22,176 bases of DNA from an uncultured Oscillospiraceae bacterium (GTDB taxonomy: Bacteria; Bacillota; Clostridia; Oscillospirales; Ruminococcaceae): NCBI GenBank assembly GCA_900552945.1, contig USBI01000028.1, positions 1-22,176 of the forward strand. Direction: 5' to 3'. The notes beneath the pieces were generated by a model, which was not told the DNA's origin, did not search any database, and worked only from the letters and a program-made list of their open reading frames with translations. The position numbers were made by a program, and so were the translations under genes. Shown one piece after another: positions 14,447-22,176 of the stretch (positions are counted from its first letter, which is position 1; every line of letters starts with the position of its first letter).

Positions 14447-15763
14447 ATGAATCCATCCAAAAAAGCTGTATTGGGCGTTCAGCACCTGTTTGCCATGTTC
14501 GGTTCCACGGTATTGGTGCCGACACTGACAGGCCTTAACGTCTCCGTCGCACTCATCTGCGCGGGCATTGGCACACTGATCTTTCACTTTATTACCGGCC
14601 ACAAGGTTCCTGTTTTTCTGGGTTCGAGCTTTGCTTACATCCCAGCGGTGCAGGCGGTTTGCATCAACGGCAATCCCGAACTGCTCGAAAAACTGGAAAC
14701 GCAGGGGATTTCCGCTGTGATTGCGGACCCGCTTTACTATGAACGCTTACCGTATGCGCTCGGCGGCATCTGCTGCGCAGGTGTTGTTTATGTAATTCTT
14801 TCCTTTGTCGTGCGCCTGGTTGGAGCGGACCGTGTCCGTTCGTTTTTCCCGCCGGTTGTTACCGGGCCGGTCATTGTAGTTATTGGTTTGACGCTGGCTC
14901 CCACTGGTATTTCCATGGCGTCCAGCAACTGGGGAATTGCGCTGATCGTGCTTGTTGCCATCATTCTGGTGTCGGTCTTCTGCAAGGGGTTCTTTAAGCT
15001 GGTGCCAATCCTAATTGGTCTGGTGCTTGGTTACGGTGTTTCTCTGCTGTGCGATGGTTTCCATCTGTTTGAAACCCCGCTTGTAAACTTTGATCTGATT
15101 GCGAACGCTTCCTGGATCAATCCATTTTGGAGCGTAAACGGCGATTTCTTCCTCTTCCCGAAGCTGGATCTGCAGTCGGTGCTGCTTATCGCTCCGGTCG
15201 CTTTTGTTACATTCATGGAGCATATCGGCGACATCACCACCAACGGTTCGGTCGTTGGCAAAGACTTTTTCAAAGACCCCGGTTTGCATCGGACTTTGCT
15301 CGGCGATGGCGTTGCAACCTTAATCGCCGGTCTGCTTGGCGGTCCTGCTAATACGACCTATTCCGAGAACACTGGTGTTCTGGCAGTAACCAAAGTATAT
15401 GATACCGTTGTTATCAAAATTGCGGCTGTCTTTGCCATCGCGCTTGGTCTGTTTGGAAAGTTCGGCGGTGTTTTGCAGGCGATTCCGGACGCGGTTAAGG
15501 GCGGTATGTCCATTGTGCTGTTTGGTATGATCGCAGCGATTGGTATGCGCACGCTGGCGGAAGCACAGCTTGATTTTACCCACAGCCGTAATTTGATGAT
15601 TGTTGCGGTTATTTTGGTGTTCGGTCTTGGTTTAAGCAACGGCGTGACCACACCGGCGTTTAATCTGTTCGGACTGGCGATTCCCGAAATCACTATTTCC
15701 GGTTTGTTCATTGCGGTATTTGCCGGAGCGCTTGCCAATAAAGTACTGCCCAAAAATGTGTAG
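14447..15763 (+). CDS. uraA: Uracil permease (NCS2 family)
   Basis: 438 residues. The start at 14447 follows GGAGGG by seven bases. An in-frame ATG at 14357 would add 30 residues covering the leader hairpins and has no ribosome binding site, so it was rejected. The sequence opens with VLGVQHLFAMFGSTVLVPTL, as in E. coli UraA, and GSSFAYIPAV follows. About 14 membrane segments are expected. The two carboxylates that bind uracil and proton in UraA correspond to Glu258 in EHIGD and Glu307 in YSENTGV; where UraA has a His four residues after the first Glu, this protein has Asp262. It should import uracil with H+ (or another cation) across the cytoplasmic membrane. Xanthine permeases of the same family are less similar at the N-terminus. 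It has its own promoter and a structured leader. Confidence 0.94.
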   Translation: MNPSKKAVLGVQHLFAMFGSTVLVPTLTGLNVSVALICAGIGTLIFHFITGHKVPVFLGSSFAYIPAVQAVCINGNPELLEKLETQGISAVIADPLYYERLPYALGGICCAGVVYVILSFVVRLVGADRVRSFFPPVVTGPVIVVIGLTLAPTGISMASSNWGIALIVLVAIILVSVFCKGFFKLVPILIGLVLGYGVSLLCDGFHLFETPLVNFDLIANASWINPFWSVNGDFFLFPKLDLQSVLLIAPVAFVTFMEHIGDITTNGSVVGKDFFKDPGLHRTLLGDGVATLIAGLLGGPANTTYSENTGVLAVTKVYDTVVIKIAAVFAIALGLFGKFGGVLQAIPDAVKGGMSIVLFGMIAAIGMRTLAEAQLDFTHSRNLMIVAVILVFGLGLSNGVTTPAFNLFGLAIPEITISGLFIAVFAGALANKVLPKNV

Positions 15764-15827
15764 CGTTTCGCATATCATGCTGTCTGTTTACATAAAATGA
15801 ATATTGTGTAAGAAAACGTGGACAAGG

Positions 15828-15857
15828 TTGACACGACAGGTCGATCTGTGGCATAAT
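15828..15857 (+). promoter_or_regulatory. Sigma-A promoter of the 51-residue membrane protein gene
   Basis: A perfect -35 TTGACA (15828-15833) and CATAAT (15852-15857) are 18 bases apart. Transcription would begin near 15864, about 43 bases before the start codon. Confidence 0.75.
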
Positions 15858-15906
15858 GAAATCAGAGCCTTGGTGCGAATATTCATTTGGTATTGGAGGA
15901 GTAGTT

Positions 15907-16062
15907 ATGAAAAAAGAGGATCAGAAAAAGACAATCAGCGTTGTTTCCATTCTGCTGGGCATAGCTGCGGTGGCCTCCACATTGGCTTATCTGCTCTATC
16001 GCGCGCATGCCAAAAAAGTGTATGAAGAAAAGTGGCGCGATTATGAGGACTGCGGTATTTAA
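15907..16062 (+). CDS. Small single-pass membrane protein, unknown function
   Basis: 51 residues from ATG 15907, with GGAGGAG five bases upstream. A charged N-terminus (MKKEDQKK) is followed by one hydrophobic segment at about 10-32 (ISVVSILLGIAAVASTLAYLL). A short cytoplasm- or outside-facing tail rich in Lys, Glu and Tyr ends DYEDCGI. The segment is too long and lacks a cleavage or lipobox pattern, so it reads as a membrane anchor and not as an exported protein. The gene is flanked by its own good promoter and terminator, which supports it being real. I do not recognise a family. It is not obviously linked to the uracil permease before it or the convergent prmA operon after it. Confidence 0.75.
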   Translation: MKKEDQKKTISVVSILLGIAAVASTLAYLLYRAHAKKVYEEKWRDYEDCGI

Positions 16063-16078
16063 GCAGGAATGAAACGTG

Positions 16079-16116
16079 AAAGGCTTATGCGGTATCAATC
16101 CGTATAAGCCTTTTTT
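16079..16116 (+). terminator. Intrinsic terminator of the small membrane protein gene
   Basis: AAAGGCTTAT (16079-16088) pairs with ATAAGCCTTT (16104-16113), with one mismatch and a further CGG/CCG stem inside. Six T follow at 16111-16116. Confidence 0.88.
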
Positions 16117-16132
16117 GGTGTCAAATACAAAC

Positions 16133-16165
16133 AAAAATGCCGCCCCGATATGGGGCGGCATTTTT
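16133..16165. terminator. Bidirectional terminator, end of the prmA operon
   Basis: A perfect 14-bp stem, AAAAATGCCGCCCC (16133-16146) with GGGGCGGCATTTTT (16152-16165), and a 5-base loop. A and T runs on both sides let it stop the minus-strand prmA transcript and any read-through from the plus-strand gene. Confidence 0.92.
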
Positions 16166-16178
16166 ATGGTTAATAAAA

Positions 16179-17138
16179 TCAGATGGTGCAGCGGATGGCT
16201 ACCCATCCGTTATCCTCGTTGATTGCAACAATGCGGATTCCCGCTTTTTCAATGACGGCGACAACGTCTTCCTTGCGGGTGTCAATGATTCCAGAGGTAA
16301 TAAAGACTCCGCCGGGTTTCAAAAATTGAGGGATGTCTGGGCAAAGGCGGATGATTACATCTGCCACGATGTTTGCGCAGATGACATCGTATGTTCCGGT
16401 TATTTTGTCGGTCAGGTCGCCGACATAGGTGGTCAGGCGGTCTTCCACATGGTTGAGCGCCGCGTTTTCCAAGGCGATTTTTGCGGCCAGTTCATCAATA
16501 TCAACTCCGACCGCTCGTTTGGCGCCCAACAGAAGAGAGGCAACTGCCAGAATGCCGCTTCCGCAGCCGACATCCAGCATCTCATCGTCCGGTTTTACAG
16601 CTTGCTCCAGCAGTTCCAGACAGAGGCGGGTGCTGGCATGAGTGCCGGTGCCAAACGCCATACCGGGGTCGAGTACCAGTTTGACCCGTTCGTCATTCGC
16701 TACCTCATCCAGCTCCCAGGAAGGAACCACCAGAAGCTTTTCTCCAATGGGGGTGGGGTGATAATACTGCTTCCAAACGGTTGCCCAATCTTCTTCGTGG
16801 ACGGTTGCGCGGTTTAAACGCAGAGAACCAAGTTCTACACCATCGCAAAGAGAGGGAAGGGTTTTTAGTCCGCCCTGGATGGAAAGAAACATGTCCTGCC
16901 CCTGCGCGTTGTCCGGCAGGTAAAAGGTGATCACTGTTTGCGCGTCTTTGAGCTTCATCAGTTCCTCATCCACATAGTCCCAGTGGATTTCGGTGTCGCC
17001 CAGAAAATGTTCAAAATCCTGCGCGTCCTGAATTTCCACACCGCCTACGCCGTGTTCAATGAGAAACGCACTTACGATTTCAATGCCTTCGGTGGTTGTG
17101 TCCAGCGTCACCTTGGTCCAGCTATCCGCAGTCTGCAT
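16179..17138 (-). CDS. prmA: Ribosomal protein L11 methyltransferase
   Basis: 319 residues, full length. Start at 17136-17138 after AAGGAGGAG. The N-terminal substrate-recognition domain (about 1-95) leads to the class I methyltransferase fold, with the PrmA-typical LDPGMAFGTGTHASTRLCL (about 155-173), SAM-binding motif LDVGCGSGILAVAS (about 187-200), an acidic motif VDIDE and the catalytic-loop motif CANIVADVI. It methylates ribosomal protein L11 on lysine and N-terminal amino groups using S-adenosylmethionine. It lies 12 bases after ychF and is the last gene before the bidirectional terminator. Confidence 0.96.
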   Translation of the reverse strand: MQTADSWTKVTLDTTTEGIEIVSAFLIEHGVGGVEIQDAQDFEHFLGDTEIHWDYVDEELMKLKDAQTVITFYLPDNAQGQDMFLSIQGGLKTLPSLCDGVELGSLRLNRATVHEEDWATVWKQYYHPTPIGEKLLVVPSWELDEVANDERVKLVLDPGMAFGTGTHASTRLCLELLEQAVKPDDEMLDVGCGSGILAVASLLLGAKRAVGVDIDELAAKIALENAALNHVEDRLTTYVGDLTDKITGTYDVICANIVADVIIRLCPDIPQFLKPGGVFITSGIIDTRKEDVVAVIEKAGIRIVAINEDNGWVAIRCTI

Positions 17139-17150
17139 ACAGGCTCCTCC

Positions 17151-18245
17151 TTATACATTAAAGCGGAAGAGAACAATGTCCCCGTCCTGCATTACATAGT
17201 CTTTGCCTTCCAAGCGGACCAGCCCTTTTTCTTTTGCTGCCGCCATGGAACCGCACGCCATAAGATCGTCGAAGGAGATGACTTCGGCGCGGATGAATCC
17301 ACGCTCAAAATCGGTGTGGATTTTTCCGGCTGCCTGCGGTGCTTTTGTTCCTTTGGTGATGGTCCATGCCCGCACTTCCGGTTTGCCCGCGGTCAGGTAG
17401 GAGATCAACCCCAGAAGGGAATATCCCTCGGTGATGATACGGTCGAGACCGGATTGGGTAAGGTGCAGTTCTTCCAAAAACATCGCTTTGTCCTCAGCGG
17501 ACATATCGGCGATCTCTTCTTCGATTTTGGCACAGATGGGGAGAACAGCGGAGTGCTCCGCGTCCGCCAGCTCTTTTACCTCTTTATAAAAGGGGTTTTC
17601 GTCAATGCCGTTGATAAAATCATCCTCACACATATTAGCGGCGTAGATGACCGGCATGTTGGAAAGCAGAGCGACGTTCTTGACCATTTCACGCTGTTCA
17701 GGTGTATAGTCAAACGAGCGGGCACTGTTTCCGGCTTCCAGATGAGCATGCAGCGCTTCCAGAAATTCCAGCTCTGTCTGATATTTTTTATCCGCCTTTA
17801 CCATTTTGCGGACCTTGTCAATTCTTCGGTCGAGGATTTCCAGGTCGGAAAAGACCAGTTCCAGGTTGATGGTCTCAATGTCCCTTTTGGGGCCGATGCT
17901 GCCGTCTACATGGATGATATCCGGGTCCTCAAAACAACGGACAACGTGTACAATGGCGTCTACCTCACGGATGTTGGAAAGGAACTTGTTGCCCAATCCT
18001 TCACCTTTGGACGCGCCCTTGACAAGCCCCGCGATGTCAACAAATTCCAGTGTAGCCGGTGTGAATTTATCCGGATGATACATTTCAGCCAGTGCATCCA
18101 GCCGCTTGTCCGGAACGGAAACAACGCCCACGTTCGGCTCGATGGTGCAGAACGGGTAGTTTGCGGATTCCGCCCCCGCGTTTGTCAAGGCATTAAACAA
18201 TGTACTTTTTCCAACATTTGGAAGACCTACCATACCAAGTTTCAT
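17151..18245 (-). CDS. ychF: Obg-like ATPase YchF
   Basis: 364 residues. Start at 18243-18245 with AGGAG eight bases upstream. The P-loop is GLPNVGKST (7-15), the G3 motif is DIAGL (70-74), and the G4 position reads NMCE (204-207) instead of NKxD, the change that gives YchF proteins their preference for ATP over GTP. A coiled-coil helical insert lies at about 130-190, and the C-terminal TGS domain (about 280-364) starts near [15 protein letters not shown]. YchF binds ribosomes and is tied to translation and stress responses. An AT-rich gap of 77 bases separates it from the upstream methyltransferase gene and may hold a promoter, but several overlapping -35/-10 options exist there and none stands out. 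Confidence 0.97.
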   Translation of the reverse strand: MKLGMVGLPNVGKSTLFNALTNAGAESANYPFCTIEPNVGVVSVPDKRLDALAEMYHPDKFTPATLEFVDIAGLVKGASKGEGLGNKFLSNIREVDAIVHVVRCFEDPDIIHVDGSIGPKRDIETINLELVFSDLEILDRRIDKVRKMVKADKKYQTELEFLEALHAHLEAGNSARSFDYTPEQREMVKNVALLSNMPVIYAANMCEDDFINGIDENPFYKEVKELADAEHSAVLPICAKIEEEIADMSAEDKAMFLEELHLTQSGLDRIITEGYSLLGLISYLTAGKPEVRAWTITKGTKAPQAAGKIHTDFERGFIRAEVISFDDLMACGSMAAAKEKGLVRLEGKDYVMQDGDIVLFRFNV

Positions 18246-18322
18246 ATTGAACGCTCCTGTATTCCGCCAAAAAGCGGCTTTATTTTAAACGAATTGTATA
18301 ATTAAACAAAATAATACAAATA

Positions 18323-19570
18323 TCAATAAACAACGGCGCCGTATTTCCGGGCGATCTCTTGCAGAAAGTCGTGATCCAGAGCGCTGCGCGTGTCTACAAC
18401 CGCACGCCCGCTGTATAAAAGCAGTGCGGTTTTTAAGGCGAGCTCATTGTCTGAAAGCAGACTGACTGGCAGTTTTGCCATGTGGTCATTTTCCGCGAAG
18501 GCGATGGCCTCGTCCATAGTATCAATTTGGATGGAGATAATGTCGTAACTTTCGTCTTCCATCTCCATCAATTGGTCGGACATATCCGAAGACGGGCGAA
18601 GAATGGGTGAAAATTCCACCATATCCAAGTCATAACAGAAGGTATCGTGCACGCTGGTGAGTACCAGTTCACGAGAGTGATGTTCCCGTTTGACCGATGA
18701 AAAGTCAAACCCATCCATCTCTTGCCGCACAGCCGTGAGGTGTTCGGGAGTAGTGCCGCAGCATCCACCCGCAATGGTGACGCCGGCCCGGAACAGAGCG
18801 GGAAACCCTTTTGCAAACTCCTGCGGAGAAAGCGAAAACGCCGGTGCGTCATGTGTTTGTGGGCAGCTTGCCGCCGGTTTCGCGAAAAGAGGGATCTTCG
18901 CAAAAGCGGAAAGCTCTTCAAACAAAGGAGCCATTTGTTCCGGAGAAAGGGAACAGTTGAGGCCAAACGCGCAGATGCCCAGTTCCTGCAGCACAACAAG
19001 GCAGGTGAGCGCTGTTGTGCCTGAAGCGGTCTTTCCTTCGTCATCTACTGTAATGCTGGCCATGACCGGCAGATCAAACCGACGGCAGGCAAGCACGGCA
19101 GCGCGGACATCGGTAAGAGAGGTCATCGTTTCAATGACGAAAAGGTCCACGCCCGCCTGCTTGAGCGCATAAGCCTGTTCGGCGTATATACTGACAAGCT
19201 TTGAAAAGGTGCCTTCCTCTTCCGGGCCGATGGGCAGCCCCGCTGAAGAAAGGTCGCCTGCAAGCAGGATTGATTTTTCTGCTCCTGCTTGTTCAATGGC
19301 CCGGCGGCTCAGTGACACCAGGCGGTGATTCAGTTCCGTCACCTGATGCCCCATTCCATAAGCGGAAAGCCGCGCGCGGTTTCCGCCGAAGGTTGGAGTA
19401 TATAACAAATCGGCTCCGGAACGGATAAAATCGGACTGCAGGCGGATGAGCTCATCCGGATGGTCCAACGCGAATTGTTCAGTACAGTGTGTTGGTTCCA
19501 GCCCAGTGTGTTTTAAGCTGGTCCCGGTTGCACCGTCTAAAAGCCAGTGCCCCCGTTGGGGAAAATCCAT
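18323..19570 (-). CDS. Homocysteine S-methyltransferase-domain protein with unusual C-terminal tail
   Basis: 415 residues from ATG 19568-19570, with GGAGG five bases upstream; an in-frame TTG four codons earlier falls on the ribosome binding site and was rejected. Residues 1-290 form a homocysteine S-methyltransferase barrel as in MetH module 1: LLDGATGTSL (10-19), GLNCS (203-207) and GGCCGT (268-273), with zinc ligands Cys206, Cys270 and Cys271. The tail (about 300-415) has stretches such as DIISIQIDTMDEAIAFAEN and SLLSDNELALKTALLLYSGR that resemble pieces of the MetH pterin-binding barrel, but it is far too short for a full one. The methyl donor is unknown; the cobalamin domain is missing. 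It lies 32 bases after argS in the same direction, so it is probably in that operon. Confidence 0.85.
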   Translation of the reverse strand: MDFPQRGHWLLDGATGTSLKHTGLEPTHCTEQFALDHPDELIRLQSDFIRSGADLLYTPTFGGNRARLSAYGMGHQVTELNHRLVSLSRRAIEQAGAEKSILLAGDLSSAGLPIGPEEEGTFSKLVSIYAEQAYALKQAGVDLFVIETMTSLTDVRAAVLACRRFDLPVMASITVDDEGKTASGTTALTCLVVLQELGICAFGLNCSLSPEQMAPLFEELSAFAKIPLFAKPAASCPQTHDAPAFSLSPQEFAKGFPALFRAGVTIAGGCCGTTPEHLTAVRQEMDGFDFSSVKREHHSRELVLTSVHDTFCYDLDMVEFSPILRPSSDMSDQLMEMEDESYDIISIQIDTMDEAIAFAENDHMAKLPVSLLSDNELALKTALLLYSGRAVVDTRSALDHDFLQEIARKYGAVVY

Positions 19571-19602
19571 AACATCCTCCAATCAAAAACAGTTTAGCCG
19601 GA

Positions 19603-21348
19603 TCACATGGTGACCGGAGCGGAAATATGCAGCATGCCAAGCAGGTTGGAAAGGACCGTTTTGGTTGCAAGGCAGAGCGCAAGCCGTGCCTGCATCAGAT
19701 CCTCTTCACCGCATTTTACACGGCATGCATTGTAGAATTTGTGGAACAGGGAAGCGAGTTCGCTCGCGTACCGTGTCATACGGGACGGATCGTAATTCTT
19801 CGCGGCTTCAATGATCTCATTCGGGTAGGATGCAATGAAGCGGATGAGTTCGATTTCTTCCGGCGCGGTGAGAAGAGAAAGTTCCTTGCCGGTCACCGCT
19901 TTCGGCGAAATCCCTTCCGCGGCAAGATTGGAAAGGATGCTGCAGATGCGCGCGTGCGCGTACTGCACATAATAGACCGGATTCTGGGAGGACTGCTCTA
20001 CCGCGAGGCCAAGGTCAAAATCAAAGTGAGAGCTTGCTTCCCGGAGGTTAAAGAAGAAACGCGCCGCATCCACCGGAACTTCATCCAGAAGATCGGTAAG
20101 GGTCAGCGACTTTCCGGTGCGCTTGCTCACACGCACGGTCTCACCGTTTCGCATGAGGCGAACCAGCTGCATCAGTACAACGTCCAGCTTGTTTCCATCC
20201 AGGCCGATAGCGTCCATGGCGCCTTTTAAGCGGGCAACATGTCCGTGATGGTCAGCGCCCCAAATGTTGATGACCCGGTCGAATCCGCGCACCGCGAATT
20301 TATTGTAGTGGTAAGCAATGTCCGCCGCGAAGTAGGTCGGCGTTCCGTTTGCGCGGATGAGAACATCGTCTTTCAGTTCAAGCTTTGCGATTTCCTCTTC
20401 GCTCTTGCCCTGCGCCAGCAGATTTTTGTGCAGGATCTCCGCGTTTTTGTACCAGACGGCGCCGTCCTTTTCGTAGGTGTAGCCACGCTCGGTCAGTTTG
20501 TTGATCGCGTCCATGACAGCACCGCTTTCATGCAGGCTGCTCTCACGGAACCATACGTCGTATTCGATTCCGTAGCGGGAAAGGTCGCGCTTGAGGCCGG
20601 CGATGTTGAGCGGGAGCGCGTAATCGACCAACGCCTTGCGCCGCTCCTCTTCCGGCTTGTCCAGGTAAGAGTCACCGTGCAGCTCGGCGAATTTGCGTGC
20701 GTGTTCGGTAATATCCGCGCCGTGGTAAGCGTCTTCCGGCAGCGGAACTGCTTCTTCCCCTTTGAAGATCTGCTGATAACGCACATCCAGAGAAAGAGCA
20801 AACTTGTTGATCTGATTTCCAGCATCGTTGACGTAGAATTCCTTGGTTACGTCAAATCCCGCGTGCTCCAGCACCGAAGCAAGGCTGTCACCGATTACAC
20901 CGCCGCGCGCGTTGCCGATGTGCATGGGCCCGGTGGGATTGGCGGAAACGAACTCCACCATATATTTTTTGCCTTTTCCGTAATCGGAGCGGCCGTAATT
21001 TTCACCTTCTTCGCTGACTGCGAGGACGGTATCCTCAAACCAGCGGTGCGAAAGGAAGAAATTCAAAAAGCCTGCCCCCGCGATTTCTACCCGTTCAAAG
21101 CAGCTTCCGTCCAGCACGATGTGCTTGGCGATTGCTTCCGCGATTTTGCGGGGAGCCATCCGGAACGCCTTGGCGGAAACCATGGCGATATTTGCGGCAA
21201 AATCCCCGTGTGACTTATCCGCTGGAATCTGGATGGTGTAAGCCGGGATGGGCTCTGCGGGAAGTTCGCCTTCACCAATGGCCTGTCCCAGTGCGTTCAT
21301 GAGCAGATCGCTTAACTGCTCGTTAGCGGATTTAACCAGATTTTTCAT
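19603..21348 (-). CDS. argS: Arginyl-tRNA synthetase
   Basis: 581 residues, a complete class Ia synthetase. Start at 21346-21348 with GGAGGG ten bases upstream. The N-terminal Add-1 domain is followed by the catalytic Rossmann fold with the HIGH-type motif in ANPTGPMHIGNARGG (HIGN at 143-146), then KMSKS-like VSKRTGKSLTL and the DALR anticodon-binding domain at the C-terminus (VYYVQYAHARICSIL onward). It charges tRNA-Arg. The gene upstream is a DUF1934 (YwiB-like) gene, the same order as ywiB-argS in Bacillus, which supports both calls. Spacing to that gene is 24 bases. Confidence 0.98.
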   Translation of the reverse strand: MKNLVKSANEQLSDLLMNALGQAIGEGELPAEPIPAYTIQIPADKSHGDFAANIAMVSAKAFRMAPRKIAEAIAKHIVLDGSCFERVEIAGAGFLNFFLSHRWFEDTVLAVSEEGENYGRSDYGKGKKYMVEFVSANPTGPMHIGNARGGVIGDSLASVLEHAGFDVTKEFYVNDAGNQINKFALSLDVRYQQIFKGEEAVPLPEDAYHGADITEHARKFAELHGDSYLDKPEEERRKALVDYALPLNIAGLKRDLSRYGIEYDVWFRESSLHESGAVMDAINKLTERGYTYEKDGAVWYKNAEILHKNLLAQGKSEEEIAKLELKDDVLIRANGTPTYFAADIAYHYNKFAVRGFDRVINIWGADHHGHVARLKGAMDAIGLDGNKLDVVLMQLVRLMRNGETVRVSKRTGKSLTLTDLLDEVPVDAARFFFNLREASSHFDFDLGLAVEQSSQNPVYYVQYAHARICSILSNLAAEGISPKAVTGKELSLLTAPEEIELIRFIASYPNEIIEAAKNYDPSRMTRYASELASLFHKFYNACRVKCGEEDLMQARLALCLATKTVLSNLLGMLHISAPVTM

Positions 21349-21372
21349 TCGCTTTATACCCTCCGTAATATT

Positions 21373-21795
21373 CTACTCGCTTTTTACATTAATGGTCACT
21401 TCATTTTCACTCAGAAAGACCGAGTTAACATCCAATTGGTACTTAAAATAGATCTGCCCACCCTCGTCGGTCAGGCGGTTTTGGATTTCTTCGGCAAAAA
21501 CGCCGATTTGAAGATCACCGGCAACGGTTCCGTAGAACCCCACATTGCGCACACCGCGTTCAATGGTGAGCTCAGACCGGCTGGCGCCTGTTCTGCGCAT
21601 GGAGATCTTTCGCTCATCCTCCAGCTTGAGGGTGGTGCGGCAGCCTTCATAACCGGTCGCTTCCGATTCGTCGTAGATGAGATAATATTTGCCGTTCTGA
21701 CGGCAGAGAAGTCCTTCGGTCAGCAGCTCGGTCACATCGGTGCCCTCGTCGTTCTGCTGACGGCCGCGTATCTCAATAAAAACATCCTTTTTCAT
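21373..21795 (-). CDS. DUF1934 (YwiB-like) beta-barrel protein
   Basis: 140 residues. The start at 21793-21795 has AGGTGA three bases upstream, and this site overlaps the murI stop, so translation is coupled. The sequence is almost all beta-strand: VFIEIRGRQQNDEGTDVTEL, then GKYYLIYDESEATG, TTLKLEDERKISMRRTG and GDLQIGVFAEEIQN. This fits the small lipocalin-like DUF1934 family represented by B. subtilis YwiB. No enzymatic residues are known and the function is unknown. As in Bacillus it precedes argS. Confidence 0.9.
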   Translation of the reverse strand: MKKDVFIEIRGRQQNDEGTDVTELLTEGLLCRQNGKYYLIYDESEATGYEGCRTTLKLEDERKISMRRTGASRSELTIERGVRNVGFYGTVAGDLQIGVFAEEIQNRLTDEGGQIYFKYQLDVNSVFLSENEVTINVKSE

Positions 21796-21804
21796 GATTC
21801 ACCT

Positions 21805-22162
21805 CTAAAGGCTGTCAACGTCTACCAGATTCACCTCAGCGGAGACCTGCTCCTGCAAAAAGATGGAAGCCACCTCGCTGAAGGATTCCGGATCGTCACT
21901 TACAAAATATTCGGTATGCCCGGGAAGGGATTCGTCGCCGAGCAGATCGTTCTTCATTAAAATGCGCTCAGTCTGCCTTGCGGTCTCCACTGCTGGATTT
22001 ACCAGTGTGACCTCTTCGCCCACAACATCGCCGATCAGTTCGCTGATGATCGGATAATGGGTGCAGCCGAGGATGAGAGTATCCACCTCGCCGTGCAAAA
22101 ACGGCTGGAGATACTGTTCGGCGACCAGACGGGTGACCGGATTGCTTCGTTCGATATAACCG
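21805..22162 (-). CDS. murI: Glutamate racemase, C-terminal fragment
   Basis: About 118 codons are present; the 5' part is cut by the adapter at the right edge. The frame stays open to 22162 and begins GYIERSNPVTRLVAEQYLQP, then gives VDTLILGCTHYPIISELIGD, the racemase motif with the second catalytic Cys (GCTHYP). NPAVETARQTERIL follows, as in MurI. The enzyme converts L- to D-glutamate for peptidoglycan. It is the most upstream visible gene of the minus-strand operon, and the stop at 21805-21807 abuts the ribosome binding site of the DUF1934 gene. Confidence 0.95.
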
Positions 22163-22176
22163 CTGTCTCTTATACA
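22163..22176 (-). other. Tn5 mosaic-end adapter remnant (non-native)
   Basis: CTGTCTCTTATACA is the first 14 bases of the Nextera mosaic end in reverse orientation. It interrupts the murI frame exactly as read-through into an adapter would. Genomic sequence ends at 22162. Confidence 0.93.

Noticed and set aside
18246..18322. Several -35/-10 pairs before ychF
   Set aside because: The stretch is so AT-rich that at least three overlapping options exist with poor matches, so no single promoter was called.
45..22162. CRISPR arrays, tRNA or rRNA genes, insertion sequences, phage genes and origins
   Set aside because: No spaced direct repeats, cloverleaf-like segments, transposase or integrase frames, or DnaA-box clusters were seen on reading either strand.

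Overview
The window looks like a 22 kb chromosomal contig from an anaerobic, fermentative Firmicute of class Clostridia. I infer the Ruminococcaceae/Oscillospirales side, with only moderate confidence. The signs are an H2-evolving electron-bifurcating [FeFe]-hydrogenase operon, a K+-dependent-type membrane pyrophosphatase, strong AGGAGG-type ribosome binding sites, sigma-A promoters and many intrinsic terminators. Both ends are not native DNA. Bases 1-44 are an Illumina Nextera i7-side adapter (index included) and 22163-22176 are the start of a transposon mosaic end, so the genes at both edges are cut by the library and not by biology.

Layout. (1) 45-3277, minus strand: an aldo/keto reductase, a GH39 (iduronidase/xylosidase-like) glycosidase broken by three frameshifts, and the N-terminus of a zinc alcohol dehydrogenase; this looks like a small sugar-use cluster. 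(2) 3313-5523, minus: hppA with its own promoter and terminator. (3) 5593-8995, minus: a five-gene operon coding for a DRTGG protein, an RsbW-like ATPase, a sensory-type [FeFe]-hydrogenase homologue, a second DRTGG protein and a PHP phosphoesterase. (4) 8897-9220: a divergent control region with promoters facing both ways and a 20-bp dyad between them. (5) 9221-14276, plus: hydC (NuoE-like), a second GHKL ATPase, a [2Fe-2S] thioredoxin-like protein, hydB (NuoF-like) and hydA, closed by a strong terminator. (6) 14308-16116, plus: a uracil permease behind a leader with tandem hairpins, then a 51-residue single-pass membrane protein with its own promoter and terminator. (7) 16133-22162, minus: murI (partial), a DUF1934 (YwiB-like) gene, argS, a homocysteine S-methyltransferase-domain protein, ychF and prmA, ending in a bidirectional terminator.

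How it works together. HydABC would oxidise NADH and reduced ferredoxin together to make H2. The divergent operon encodes a hydrogenase-like protein whose active-site pocket carries sensor-type substitutions (Ala in place of the proton-relay Cys). It has no visible output domain of its own and sits beside an anti-sigma-type ATPase, two DRTGG proteins and a PHP phosphoesterase. My inference is an H2/redox sensing circuit that tunes the bifurcating hydrogenase. The family arrangement is partly known in clostridia; the output mechanism is not evident from the sequence. Membrane pyrophosphatase adds ion-gradient energy conservation. No tRNA, rRNA, CRISPR array, insertion sequence or phage gene was seen.
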